Shown: in pieces, positions 1 to 9,504 of the stretch
Numbering within the stretch: the first letter of the stretch is position 1
Layout: the number at the start of each line of letters is the position of its first letter
Assembly (NCBI GenBank): GCA_963741315.1
Contig: CAVUHK010000005.1
Location: 372,001 to 436,000 of the forward strand
Reading direction: 5' to 3'
Origin: PALSA-1003 sp963741315
GTDB taxonomy: Bacteria; Pseudomonadota; Gammaproteobacteria; Burkholderiales; Casimicrobiaceae
DNA: 64,000 nt
The notes under the pieces: model-generated
The model's input: the letters and a program-made list of their open reading frames with translations, nothing else
Told to the model about the DNA's origin: nothing
The model's database searches: none
Made by a program: the position numbers and the translations under genes

Positions 1-47
1 ACGGCGCGCGGCTGACGATGCGCACGACGTAGTGTGTTGACCACGCG

Positions 48-722
48 TCAGATCGCAAGCACCTTCTGCAGCCACGCCGAGATCGCCTGGATCTCCTCGA
101 GGCAGACCGAGTGTTCCATGCGATAGGTGTGCCAGACCACGCGATATCCGCTCGCTTCCAGCGCCTTGCGCGACGCCTCCGCCCAATCCAGGCGAATCAT
201 CGGATCGGCGGTACCGTGCGCCATGAAGATGGGCACGTCGCGATTCACGCTCGCGGCCTCGATCGGCAGCTTGTCGGCGGCGACCAGGTAGGTCGACAGC
301 GCCAGGATGCCCGCCAGGCGCTCGCGGTAGCGAAGCCCGGCGTAGAGCGCGATCGCGCCACCCTGTGAAAACCCCGCCAGCACGATCCGCGCGGCCGGGA
401 TTCCGCGCTGTACTTCCCGGGCGATGAGTTGTTCGACCTGCTGTTGCGACTGCTGCACGCCGGCGATGTCGGCACGATTGTTGAAATCCGCGCCGGCGAT
501 GTCGTACCACGCGCGCATCGGCATGCCGTTGTTGATCGTCACGCGGCGGGTCGGCGCGTGCGGAAAGACGAAGCGCAGCGGCAGCGTCGCCGGAAGCTTG
601 AGTTCCGGCACGACGGGAACGAAATCGTTGCCGTCGGCGCCCAGCCCGTGCAGCCAGATGACGCTGCCGACGGGATGGGGTCCGGTTTCGCGTTCGATGG
701 TTTGCAGTACGGTCTCTGGCAT
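48..722 (-). CDS. Carboxylesterase / acyl-protein thioesterase-like alpha/beta hydrolase
   Basis: A 224-residue cytoplasmic serine hydrolase of the phospholipase/carboxylesterase family (PF02230), which hydrolyses short acyl esters or thioesters. The oxyanion segment HGLGADGND lies near residues 25-33. The nucleophile motif GFSQGG puts the serine at about 119. The remaining triad is visible as Asp173 in GTADP and His204 in MEHSV. The length is normal for the family and the protein has no signal peptide. It is divergent from the proline catabolism gene that starts about 110 bases away, and nothing links the two in function. The true substrate cannot be read from the sequence. Confidence 0.93.
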   Translation of the reverse strand: MPETVLQTIERETGPHPVGSVIWLHGLGADGNDFVPVVPELKLPATLPLRFVFPHAPTRRVTINNGMPMRAWYDIAGADFNNRADIAGVQQSQQQVEQLIAREVQRGIPAARIVLAGFSQGGAIALYAGLRYRERLAGILALSTYLVAADKLPIEAASVNRDVPIFMAHGTADPMIRLDWAEASRKALEASGYRVVWHTYRMEHSVCLEEIQAISAWLQKVLAI

Positions 723-828
723 GGCGATCTCGCAGTGGACGGGCAGCGCATTTTAACGTGGCCGAAGCCGGCACATCGCATCGGCGGCGCAACGCCGGCA
801 GAGACGGCGCAGCGGGCGGCAGGTGCAG

Positions 829-3800
829 ATGCATGAGCACCGTGCAAGAATGACCGCCATGTCGTCGCCGCACGTCCGCTTCACTCGCAGCCTGCCGCGC
901 ACGCCATTGCGCGCGGCAATCACGGCTGCGCAGCGCCGGCCGGAGATCGAATGCCTGCCGCCGCTGATCGCGATCGCAACCCTCCCACCCGACGTCACCG
1001 CGCGCGCCCATGGCCTCGCGCGGCGACTGGTCGAGGCACTGCGCGCGGAGCGCTCGCCCTCGGGAGTCGAGGCGCTGATCCGGGAGTATTCGCTGTCGTC
1101 CGAGGAAGGCGTGGCGCTGATGTGCCTCGCCGAGGCGCTGTTGCGCATTCCCGATGACGCCACACGCGGCGCGCTGATCCGCGACAAGATCGCGCCGGGC
1201 AACTGGCGGGCGCACTTCGGGAACAGCGAATCGCTGTTCGTCAATGCCGCGACGTGGGGCCTCGCGATCACCGGCACGCTCACCGCGACCGCGAGCGAAG
1301 GCAGCCTCTCGGCTGCGCTCACTCGCTTGATCGGCCTGGGCGGCGAGCCGCTGATCCGCAAGGGAGTCGACCTCGCGATACGCATGATGGGCGAGCAGTT
1401 TGTCACCGGCCAGACCATCGAGGCCGCGCTCGACCGGGGCCGCGCCATGGAACGCAAGGGCTTCCAGTATTCCTACGACATGCTCGGCGAAGCCGCGCTC
1501 ACTGCCGCCGACGCCGCGCGCTACTACGGTGATTACGAACGCGCGATCCACGCCATCGGACAAGTCGCCGGAGGTCGTGGTCCCTACACGGGTCCGGGCA
1601 TTTCGATCAAGCTCTCCGCGCTTCACCCGCGCTATGCGCGCGCGAAAATCGATCGAGTCGGCACCGAATTGCTCCCAAGATTGAAGGCGCTGGCGCGGCT
1701 CGCCCGCGACTACAACATCGGGTTCAACATCGACGCCGAAGAAGCGGACCGGCTCGAACTCTCGCTCGACCTGCTCGAAGCGTTGTGCCTCGACCCCGAA
1801 CTGCGTGGCTGGCAAGGCCTGGGGTTTGTCATTCAGGCCTACCAGAAGCGCTGCCCGTACGTGGTGGACTTCATCGTCGACCTGGCGCGGCGCGGCCAGC
1901 GACGCCTGATGGTGCGCCTGGTCAAGGGCGCGTACTGGGACAGCGAGATCAAGCGCGCGCAGGTCGACGGCATGATCGACTTCCCCGTATACACGCGCAA
2001 AGTGCACACCGACGTGTGCTATCTGGCGTGCGCGCGCAAGCTGCTCGCCGCGCCCGACGCGGTGTTTCCGCAGTTCGCGACCCATAACGCGCACACACTT
2101 GCGACGATCCTGCAGATGGCCGGGCCGGATTATTACGCCGGTCAATACGAATTCCAGTGCCTGCACGGCATGGGCGAGCCGCTCTACGAACGTGTGGTCG
2201 GCAAGCAGAACCTCGATCGTCCCTGCCGCATCTACGCGCCGGTCGGCACGCACGAGACGCTCCTCGGATACCTCGTTCGCCGCCTGCTCGAAAATGGCGC
2301 CAACACGTCGTTCGTCAATCGCATCGGCGACCCGGCGGTGTCGATCGATGAACTGATCGCCGATCCGGTCGCTGCCGCCCTCGCGGTTGTGCCGGTCGGC
2401 GCTCCGCACCCGAGGATCGCCCGACCGCCGGAGCTTTTCGGCGCCGAGCGCCCGAACTCCACCGGCCTCGACCTGACCAACGAAGACTGTCTACAGAAGC
2501 TGTGCACGACCTTCGCAGCCGGCGCGTCGCTCTCCTGGACCGCAGCGCCGCTGATCGGCGATGGCGTTGGCGACGGAGCCGCGCGCATCGCGCGCAATCC
2601 TGCCGATCACGGTGACATCGTCGGGCACGTGGTCGACTCAAACGCTCCATCGATCGCCGCGGCGTTTGCGCACGCGATGGACACGGCGTCGGCCTGGGCG
2701 GCGTTCGCCCCGGCAGCCCGGGCGACGTGCCTGGAGACGGCTGCGCAACGGATGGAAGCGCGCACGCCCGAGTTGCTCGACCTGATCATCCGGGAAGCCG
2801 GCAAATCGGCCGCCAACGCGGTCGCGGAAGTTCGCGAGGCCGTCGATTTCCTGCGCTACTACGCGGCTCAGATCCGCCGCTGGCCCGCTTCGAACGCACC
2901 GCGTGCAATCGGTCCGGTCGTGTGCATCAGCCCGTGGAATTTTCCGCTGGCCATTTTCACGGGCCAGGTCGCGGCCGCGCTCGCCGCCGGCAATCCGGTG
3001 CTCGCCAAGCCCGCCGAGGAGACTCCTCTGATCGCTGCGGAGGCCACGCGCATCATGCGCGAGGCGGGTGTGCCTGCCGGTGCGCTGCAATTGCTGCCCG
3101 GCGACGGCAGCGTCGGCGCAGCGCTGGTCGCCGACCTGCGCACCGCGGCGGTGCTCTTCACCGGCTCGACCGAAGTCGCGCAGCACATCCGGCGCCAGCT
3201 CGCCGCGCGCGTGACCACCGATGGCCGTACCATTCCCCTGGTCGCCGAAACCGGCGGCATGAATGCGATGGTCGTCGATTCGTCAGCGCTGCTCGAGCAG
3301 GTCGTCGCCGACGTCATCGCCTCGGCCTTCGACAGTGCCGGTCAGCGCTGTTCGGCGCTGCGCATCCTCTGCGTCCAGGAGGACATCGCCGACCGGCTGC
3401 TCGCACTGCTGGAGGGCGCGCTGGCCGAACTCACGCTCGGCAACCCCGGCGAATTGGCGACCGACGTCGGGCCGGTGATCACGGCCGAGGCACAGCGCGG
3501 CATCGTCGCCCACATCGACGCGATGCGCGCGCGCGGCCACCGCGTGCACCAGCTGGGGACTACCGCCGCGACGGAGCGCGGAACCTTCGTGCCGCCCACG
3601 CTCATCGGTATCGACCGCATCGCCGACGTCGGGCGCGAAGTGTTCGGTCCGGTGCTGCACGTGCTGCGCTACCGGCGCGACGACCTCGAGCGCGTCATCG
3701 GCGCAATCAACGCCACCGGCTATGCCCTCACCTTCGGCCTGCACACGCGCATCGACGAGACGATCGCGCGCGTCACCGCGCGCATCGATGCCGGCAATGT

Positions 3801-4530
3801 CTACATCAACCGCAACATCATCGGCGCAGTCGTCGGAGTCCAGCCCTTTGGCGGGAACGGCCGATCGGGAACCGGCCCCAAGGCCGGTGGACCGCTGTAC
3901 CTGCTGCGCCTGGTGGCGGATGGCGCCTTGCCGCCCTCGTTCGAGGCCGGCACCGCCGACGCCGCCCTGCGTCCGGCGCGCGAGTTCTGCGCGTGGCTGC
4001 ACGCCAACGGCCACGCGACGGCCAGCGAGCGTTGCCAGCGTTACATCGATCGCTCACCGTTGGGTGCCCGCAGCGAATTGCGCGGCCCGGTCGGCGAGCG
4101 CAACGAGTATGTGCTGCGGCCGCGCGGCAGCATCGTCGTGCTGCCGGGCAGCGATGCGGGACTGCTGTTGCAGATTGGCGCGGCGCTGGCCACCGGCAAC
4201 ACGGTCTCGGCGCAACGCGGGGCCTTCGCCGACCGCCTGGTGCCCACGCTGCCGCGCGCGCTGGCCGAGCGTATCTCAGTCTGCACCGACTGGACCCGCG
4301 GCGTGGACCCTGGCGCCATCCTGTTCGAAGGCAACCTGCAGGCCTTGCGCGAAGTCGAGCGCGAGGCTGCGGCACTGCCGGGACCTCTCGTGGCGGTGCA
4401 CGCCCGAAGCACCGAGGAACTGGCCCAAGGACAACCCGACTACACGCTCGAATGGCTGCTCGAAGAGCGCTCGATTTCCACCAACACGGCAGCCGCTGGC
4501 GGCAACGCCAGCCTGATGTCAATCGGATAG
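829..4530 (+). CDS. putA: Bifunctional proline dehydrogenase / P5C dehydrogenase
   Basis: A two-step proline catabolic enzyme: FAD-dependent proline oxidation to P5C, then NAD-dependent oxidation to glutamate. The proline dehydrogenase barrel occupies roughly residues 160-500 (RLVKGAYWDSEIKRAQ, ATHNAHT). The aldehyde dehydrogenase domain runs from about 590 to 1030, with the catalytic cysteine in SAGQRCSALR. About 180 further residues form the C-terminal ALDH-like domain typical of long, type-B PutA. The N-terminus has no ribbon-helix-helix DNA-binding domain, so the protein is bifunctional and should not repress its own gene. Several in-frame starts exist (GTG 823; ATG 829, 850, 859); 829 is chosen for the AGG six bases upstream, but a later one is possible. 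It stands alone, with no putP or regulator beside it. Confidence 0.96.
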   Translation: MHEHRARMTAMSSPHVRFTRSLPRTPLRAAITAAQRRPEIECLPPLIAIATLPPDVTARAHGLARRLVEALRAERSPSGVEALIREYSLSSEEGVALMCLAEALLRIPDDATRGALIRDKIAPGNWRAHFGNSESLFVNAATWGLAITGTLTATASEGSLSAALTRLIGLGGEPLIRKGVDLAIRMMGEQFVTGQTIEAALDRGRAMERKGFQYSYDMLGEAALTAADAARYYGDYERAIHAIGQVAGGRGPYTGPGISIKLSALHPRYARAKIDRVGTELLPRLKALARLARDYNIGFNIDAEEADRLELSLDLLEALCLDPELRGWQGLGFVIQAYQKRCPYVVDFIVDLARRGQRRLMVRLVKGAYWDSEIKRAQVDGMIDFPVYTRKVHTDVCYLACARKLLAAPDAVFPQFATHNAHTLATILQMAGPDYYAGQYEFQCLHGMGEPLYERVVGKQNLDRPCRIYAPVGTHETLLGYLVRRLLENGANTSFVNRIGDPAVSIDELIADPVAAALAVVPVGAPHPRIARPPELFGAERPNSTGLDLTNEDCLQKLCTTFAAGASLSWTAAPLIGDGVGDGAARIARNPADHGDIVGHVVDSNAPSIAAAFAHAMDTASAWAAFAPAARATCLETAAQRMEARTPELLDLIIREAGKSAANAVAEVREAVDFLRYYAAQIRRWPASNAPRAIGPVVCISPWNFPLAIFTGQVAAALAAGNPVLAKPAEETPLIAAEATRIMREAGVPAGALQLLPGDGSVGAALVADLRTAAVLFTGSTEVAQHIRRQLAARVTTDGRTIPLVAETGGMNAMVVDSSALLEQVVADVIASAFDSAGQRCSALRILCVQEDIADRLLALLEGALAELTLGNPGELATDVGPVITAEAQRGIVAHIDAMRARGHRVHQLGTTAATERGTFVPPTLIGIDRIADVGREVFGPVLHVLRYRRDDLERVIGAINATGYALTFGLHTRIDETIARVTARIDAGNVYINRNIIGAVVGVQPFGGNGRSGTGPKAGGPLYLLRLVADGALPPSFEAGTADAALRPAREFCAWLHANGHATASERCQRYIDRSPLGARSELRGPVGERNEYVLRPRGSIVVLPGSDAGLLLQIGAALATGNTVSAQRGAFADRLVPTLPRALAERISVCTDWTRGVDPGAILFEGNLQALREVEREAAALPGPLVAVHARSTEELAQGQPDYTLEWLLEERSISTNTAAAGGNASLMSIG

Positions 4531-4634
4531 GCGGACGATGCGCGTGTCGACCCCTTGTCGAGACGGCCTGATTTGATGTATTGCGTGGGCATCGCGCAGC
4601 AACGAACGTCCTGACCGTGTCCGACACTCCGACC

Positions 4635-7600
4635 ATGCCCGCCTGCACTGCCTGTGGAACGGCACTCCCTCGCGGCGCGAAGTTCTGTCCGGAATGCGCG
4701 CACCCGGTCGCCGGACCTGCGCCGTCCCCCCGAGTGCCCGACAGCACCGAACGCCTGGTCAGCGCCACAGCCGCCGTCGAAGGCGAACGCAAGTTCGTCA
4801 CCGTGCTCTTCGCCGACCTCAAGGGATCGATGGAGCTCATCGCCGATCGCGATCCCGAGGAAGCGCGCTCGCTGCTCGACCCGGTGCTCGAGCACATGTG
4901 CGAAGCCGTCGAGCAGTACGGCGGCACGGTGAGCCAGATCATGGGCGACGGCATCATGGCGCTGTTCGGCGCGCCGATCGCCGCCGAGGATCACGCTGTG
5001 CGCGCGGCGCGTGCCGCGCTGACCATGCAGGACCTCGTGCGTCACTACAGCGAGGAAACGCAGCGTACGCACGGCGTGCCGCTGCAGATCCGGGTCGGAC
5101 TGAATTCGGGCGAAGTCGTGCTGCGCATGAGCGAGCACGGACTGCACCTGAGTTACAGCGCGATCGGGCTGACGGTGCACATCGCTTCGCGCATGGAGCA
5201 GATGGCGGCGGCGGGATCGATCCTCGCGACCGCCGACACGGTGCGGCTCGCCGCGGGACACATCGAGACGCGCGCCATCGGACCGCTCAAGGTCAAGGGC
5301 TTCGAGCGCCCCATCGAGGTGGCCGAAGTGCGTCGCGCGGCGGTTCCACGATCACGCTTCGACAGCCTGCCGGCGCGAACGGTCACACCCTTCGTCGGTC
5401 GGCTGCGCGAAATGCAGCAACTGCTCGACTGCTTTGACCATGTCGCCGCCGACGGCAAGGGTCGCATCGCCGTACTGGTTGGCGATCCAGGCATCGGCAA
5501 GTCGCGCCTCGCCCACGAATTCCTGCGCGCACTGTCGGGCAGAAACGCGTTGATCCTGGAAGGCGGCACCGCCCCTTACGGCAGCGGCGCCGGCTATCGG
5601 CCAGGCGTGCAGATCGTCCGACAGTACTTCGGCGTCACAGACGCCGACGACGCGACCAGCATCCAGGGCAAGGTCGCCGGCAGGATCGTCGCGCTCAGCG
5701 GCGACTCCGGCCGCGTCGTCGAGCCGATCCTCGCGTTGCTGCGTGCGTTGCCCGCCAACCATCCCTTTCACTCGCTGCCGGTCAAGGAACGCCAGCAGCA
5801 GGTCGCCGAGTCGCTGTTCTGGCTGGCGCGCCGCGCCGCGGCCGACCGCCCGATGGTGCTGATGTTCGAGGACCTGCAGTGGGTGACGTCGGACACGCGC
5901 AAATTCCTGGAAACGCTCTTCGAGAACGTGCCGGCGGCGACGCTGGTCGTCGCCAGCTATCGTCCCGACTTCGACGCCGGCTGGCTCCCCGCGGCGACGC
6001 TCAAACTGCGCATGGAGGGGCTCGATCGGCCGGTCACGCGCGAGCTCATCACCGGACTGCTTGGCACCGACGCAAGCCTCGATCATCTCAAGGACGAGCT
6101 GCCGGCACGCAGCGCAGGCAATCCGTTGTTCATCGAGGAACACATCCGCAGCCTCTTGCAGTCCGGCGCGCTGCAGGGTGAGCCCGGTCGCTATCGCCTT
6201 GCGTCCAGCCTCGAGGACGTGGAGATTCCGCCGACGGTGCGCGCGGTGCTTGCCGCCCGCATTGACCGCGTCGATCGCGTCGACAAGCACGTGCTCCAGG
6301 CGTTGGCCGCCGTCGGCGACGTCGCCAGCGTCGCCGTGCTCGCGCGCGTGCTCGAGATGCCGGCGGAGGAACTGCGCAAGTCGCTGCGGCGCCTGCAGGC
6401 GACCGGCTTGCTCATCGAACGCTCGGAGGGCGAGCAGCTCGCCTACGAGTTCAAGCATGCGCTGACGCAGGCAGTCGCCTACGAAACTCTGTTGCACGAA
6501 CGCCAGCGGGAATTGCACCTGCGCATCATGAACGCGCTCGCCGACAGCAACGACTACGACGTGCTGGCCAGGCACGCGGTCGAGGGCGAGGCGTGGGAAC
6601 GCGCGGTCGCCTACCTCTGGGCTGCGGGAAAGCTCGCCGCCGGGCAATTCGCCGAGGTCGAGGCAGTGGCGTATTTCGAGCGCGCGCTCAAACTGTTTCC
6701 AAGGTTGCCCGAGTCCCAGCGCTCGGCCGCCGCGATGATCGATCTCAACCTCGATCTGCGTAACGCGCTGGTGCCGCTGGGCCGGCATCGGCGTATACCC
6801 GAAGTGCTGCACGCCTGCGAACAGCTCGCGATCGACAGCGGCGACGAACGCAGGCTGGCGCAGGTGCTCTCGTTCCTCAGCAATTACTACGGCAACGTTG
6901 GGCGCTCGGATCTCGCGCTCGACGCCGCCGAGCGTGCGCTGCAACTCGCCGAGAAGGTCGGCGCGCCGGGCATGCTGCTCATGGCGAGGCTCAGCGTCGG
7001 CGAGATCCATCGCACACTTGGCAATTACCGCAAGGTCGAGACCTTTCTGTCGCGAGTGGTCGCCAACAGTGGTGCCGCCGACGCGCTGGATCGACACGGA
7101 CAGGTCGGCCTGCCTTCGGTGCGTGCGCGCAGCCACCTGGCCTGGGCCCTGGCCGAACTCGGCGACTTCGACCAGGCGCGCCGTTTCGCCGAGGAAGGAG
7201 TGCACATCGCCGACGCATCCGGCCACGCATACAGCATCAGCCACGCGTGCCTCGGGCTCGGGGGGACCCGTGTGCGCCAGGGCGAATTCAAGGCCGCCAT
7301 CCCGTTGCTCACTCGCGGGCTCGCCACCAGCGACCGGGTTCCCGTGTTGCGTCCGCCGATCGCCGCCGATCTCGGGCTCGCGCATGCGCGCTGCGGCGAT
7401 CTTCACAAAGGGTTGGCGTATCTGCACGAAGCCATCGACACGGCGAAGTCGATGGGCCGCATGAGTCGCCTGCCGCTGATGCTGGTCAAGTGCGGTGAAA
7501 TCCATCTCGTCGCCGGCGAGCCTCGCGATGCGCTCCTGCTCGCCGAAGATGCGCTACGACTGGCGCAGCGGCAGAACGAACGCGGCAACGAAGTCTACGC

Positions 7601-7874
7601 GCGCCATCTGCTCGGCGAAATCCACGCCCACGATCACGCGCGCTCCGCGACCGACGCGGCGACGCATTATCAGGATGCGCTCGCGCTCGCGGGCGACCTT
7701 GCCATGAAGCCGCTGGCAGCCCGCTGTCACGCCGGACTGGGGGTGCTCTACCTTCGCACCGGCCAGCGCGATCTTGGCGCGCCGCATATTGCCACAGCTC
7801 AGTCCCTGTTCCGCGACATGGCGATGCGCTTCTGGCAGGACAATCTGGACCGCGAACTCGCGCAGCGTGCGTAA
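4635..7874 (+). CDS. Class III adenylate/guanylate cyclase-like protein with AAA ATPase and TPR domains
   Basis: A multidomain signalling protein of about 1,079 residues. It begins with a zinc ribbon (CTACG and CPECA cysteine pairs). A class III cyclase domain follows at about residues 45-220 (VTVLFADLKGS, IMGDGIMALFGAP). Next is an AAA/STAND-type ATPase with a Walker A loop (GDPGIGKSRL, about 290) and Walker B-like MLMFEDLQW. The last 400 residues are TPR-like helical repeats. The ATG at 4635 places the zinc ribbon at the very N-terminus, as in relatives; in-frame GTG 4617 and TTG 4581 are alternatives. The metal-binding Asp is present (FADLKGS) and IMGDG is intact, so cyclase activity is plausible. 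Many family members have unproven activity and may act as ligand-sensing regulators. It appears monocistronic. Confidence 0.88.
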   Translation: MPACTACGTALPRGAKFCPECAHPVAGPAPSPRVPDSTERLVSATAAVEGERKFVTVLFADLKGSMELIADRDPEEARSLLDPVLEHMCEAVEQYGGTVSQIMGDGIMALFGAPIAAEDHAVRAARAALTMQDLVRHYSEETQRTHGVPLQIRVGLNSGEVVLRMSEHGLHLSYSAIGLTVHIASRMEQMAAAGSILATADTVRLAAGHIETRAIGPLKVKGFERPIEVAEVRRAAVPRSRFDSLPARTVTPFVGRLREMQQLLDCFDHVAADGKGRIAVLVGDPGIGKSRLAHEFLRALSGRNALILEGGTAPYGSGAGYRPGVQIVRQYFGVTDADDATSIQGKVAGRIVALSGDSGRVVEPILALLRALPANHPFHSLPVKERQQQVAESLFWLARRAAADRPMVLMFEDLQWVTSDTRKFLETLFENVPAATLVVASYRPDFDAGWLPAATLKLRMEGLDRPVTRELITGLLGTDASLDHLKDELPARSAGNPLFIEEHIRSLLQSGALQGEPGRYRLASSLEDVEIPPTVRAVLAARIDRVDRVDKHVLQALAAVGDVASVAVLARVLEMPAEELRKSLRRLQATGLLIERSEGEQLAYEFKHALTQAVAYETLLHERQRELHLRIMNALADSNDYDVLARHAVEGEAWERAVAYLWAAGKLAAGQFAEVEAVAYFERALKLFPRLPESQRSAAAMIDLNLDLRNALVPLGRHRRIPEVLHACEQLAIDSGDERRLAQVLSFLSNYYGNVGRSDLALDAAERALQLAEKVGAPGMLLMARLSVGEIHRTLGNYRKVETFLSRVVANSGAADALDRHGQVGLPSVRARSHLAWALAELGDFDQARRFAEEGVHIADASGHAYSISHACLGLGGTRVRQGEFKAAIPLLTRGLATSDRVPVLRPPIAADLGLAHARCGDLHKGLAYLHEAIDTAKSMGRMSRLPLMLVKCGEIHLVAGEPRDALLLAEDALRLAQRQNERGNEVYARHLLGEIHAHDHARSATDAATHYQDALALAGDLAMKPLAARCHAGLGVLYLRTGQRDLGAPHIATAQSLFRDMAMRFWQDNLDRELAQRA

Positions 7875-7954
7875 TCGCGCCGAGCAAGCTTCGCGCCAAA
7901 ACACGGCGCGCGATAGCGCGCATAATCGACACTCTTTTCATCGGCAGCCGTACC

Positions 7955-9340
7955 ATGGCCAAGGCCATTGAACCATCGCCTCGCGACGCCGCGCTGAAGA
8001 AACTCGCGGCGCGCAGTTTCGATGCCCGCCTGGCGGCGGGGAAGGCCTTGCGCGGCCGCGTGCCGCGCGCGGCACAGTCCAAACTCAAGGTGCAACGCAA
8101 GGGTCGCGATATCGTGGCAATGCTGCGCGCGTCCAACCGCGGCCGCGTGCCATCGCTGATACCTATCCGCTACGGCCGCATGTTGCATTCGCCTTTCGCA
8201 TTCCTGCGCGGCGCGGCGTCGATCATGGCCTTCGACCTGGCGAAGACGCCGGCAAGCGGCATTCGCGTCCAGGCCTGCGGCGACGCGCACCTGATGAACT
8301 TCGGCGGCTTTGCGACACCGGAGCGCAACCTCGTCTTCGACCTGAACGACTTCGACGAGACGCTGGTCGCGGCCTGGGAGTGGGATCTGAAGCGACTCGC
8401 GGCGAGCATCACCGTCGCGGGCCGCCATCTGGAATTTCCCAAACGACGCAACGCCGAAGCCACGATGGCTGCGGTGGCGTCGTACCGCGAACACATGGCG
8501 CTGTTCGCGCCGCTGAATGCGCTGGAGATGTGGTACCAGCGCATCGACGCGTCAAAGGTCGCCGAACTGCATTTCGATTCGCTCCCCAAGCATGCCGCAG
8601 CCGCGCCGCCGCACCCGGTCACCGAAAAACTGTTCCCCAAATTCATCGACGCCGTCGGCGAGACGCGCAGGATCAAGGAAGAGCTGCCGTTGATGTTCCG
8701 CCCGCACAAGGGTGACGCAACCATATCCAACATCGGCCGCCTGATGGCTGGCTATCGCGAAACGCTGTCGCTGGACCGTCGCGCCCTGCTCGATCGCTTT
8801 GAGCTCATCGACGTCGTCATCAAGGTGGTCGGTGTGGGCAGCGTCGGTACGCGCTGCGCGGTGGCGCTGCTGATGGCCAGCGACGAGGACGCGCTGTTCC
8901 TCCAGTTCAAGGAAGCGCGTCCTTCGGTGTTCGAGCCCTACGTGGGCCGCAGCCGATTTGGCAACCATGGCGAACGCGTGGTCGAAGGCCAACGGCTGAT
9001 GCAGTCGGCCAGCGACATGTTTCTCGGCTGGTCGCGCGACCCGGCACAGGGCGTGGATTTCTACGTCCGCCAGCTGCGCGATTGCAAAACCGCTGCCGAT
9101 GTCGACACCATGGACTTTGCGCACCTGCAGGACTACGCGCACCACTGCGGCGCAGCATTGGCCCGCGCACACGCCAAGGCCGGCGACGCCGCCGCCATCA
9201 GCGGCTACTGTGGCCGCGGCGCCGTGCTCGACCGGGCGCTGGCGAGTTTCGCGGCCGCCTACGCCGATCAGACCGAAGCCGACTTCGACGCGCTCAAGGC
9301 GGCCGCCAAGGCGGGCCGAATCGAATGCCAGGACATCTGA
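7955..9340 (+). CDS. DUF2252 domain protein
   Basis: A 461-residue protein of the DUF2252 family (PF10009), which has a kinase/aminoglycoside-phosphotransferase-like fold but no settled function. The family hallmark GDAHLMNFGGF and the following FDLNDFDET stretch (about residues 110-135) are intact and resemble a phosphotransferase loop with acidic metal ligands. A basic N-terminal segment of about 60 residues precedes the domain, and there is no signal peptide or membrane segment. The ATG is the first in frame and has no strong ribosome binding site. It follows the cyclase/TPR gene by 80 bases on the same strand, and CATAAT at 7921 could serve as its own -10. Substrate unknown. Confidence 0.85.
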   Translation: MAKAIEPSPRDAALKKLAARSFDARLAAGKALRGRVPRAAQSKLKVQRKGRDIVAMLRASNRGRVPSLIPIRYGRMLHSPFAFLRGAASIMAFDLAKTPASGIRVQACGDAHLMNFGGFATPERNLVFDLNDFDETLVAAWEWDLKRLAASITVAGRHLEFPKRRNAEATMAAVASYREHMALFAPLNALEMWYQRIDASKVAELHFDSLPKHAAAAPPHPVTEKLFPKFIDAVGETRRIKEELPLMFRPHKGDATISNIGRLMAGYRETLSLDRRALLDRFELIDVVIKVVGVGSVGTRCAVALLMASDEDALFLQFKEARPSVFEPYVGRSRFGNHGERVVEGQRLMQSASDMFLGWSRDPAQGVDFYVRQLRDCKTAADVDTMDFAHLQDYAHHCGAALARAHAKAGDAAAISGYCGRGAVLDRALASFAAAYADQTEADFDALKAAAKAGRIECQDI

Positions 9341-9504
9341 ACCGCCGCGCGAGGCGCCGGCCAGGGTGCGATTTGCCGGCGCCGGCTGCGGAGCGTAGAA
9401 TCCGCGCCTCGTAACGGGTCCTTGACACAATCGCGGCGCCCGTGGTTGCGGTACCCTATGGGTATCCGCGCAATCCAGAGACACGATCTTTCGGAGTACG
9501 CACG

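Noticed and set aside
829..1200. Trifunctional, DNA-binding PutA
   Set aside because: No ribbon-helix-helix domain is present at the N-terminus.
2727..4571. A 614-residue open frame within putA on the same strand
   Set aside because: Out-of-frame reading of putA, Arg-rich and without a ribosome binding site.
5352..7505. A 717-residue open frame antisense to the cyclase/TPR gene
   Set aside because: Shadow frame with no recognisable motif.
9353..9383. Perfect 9-bp inverted repeat GGCGCCGGC / GCCGGCGCC after the DUF2252 gene
   Set aside because: No T run follows and such GC palindromes arise easily here, so it is not called a terminator.
9422..9427. Perfect TTGACA upstream of the oxidoreductase gene
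   Set aside because: No acceptable -10 lies 16-18 bases downstream, so I do not call a promoter.
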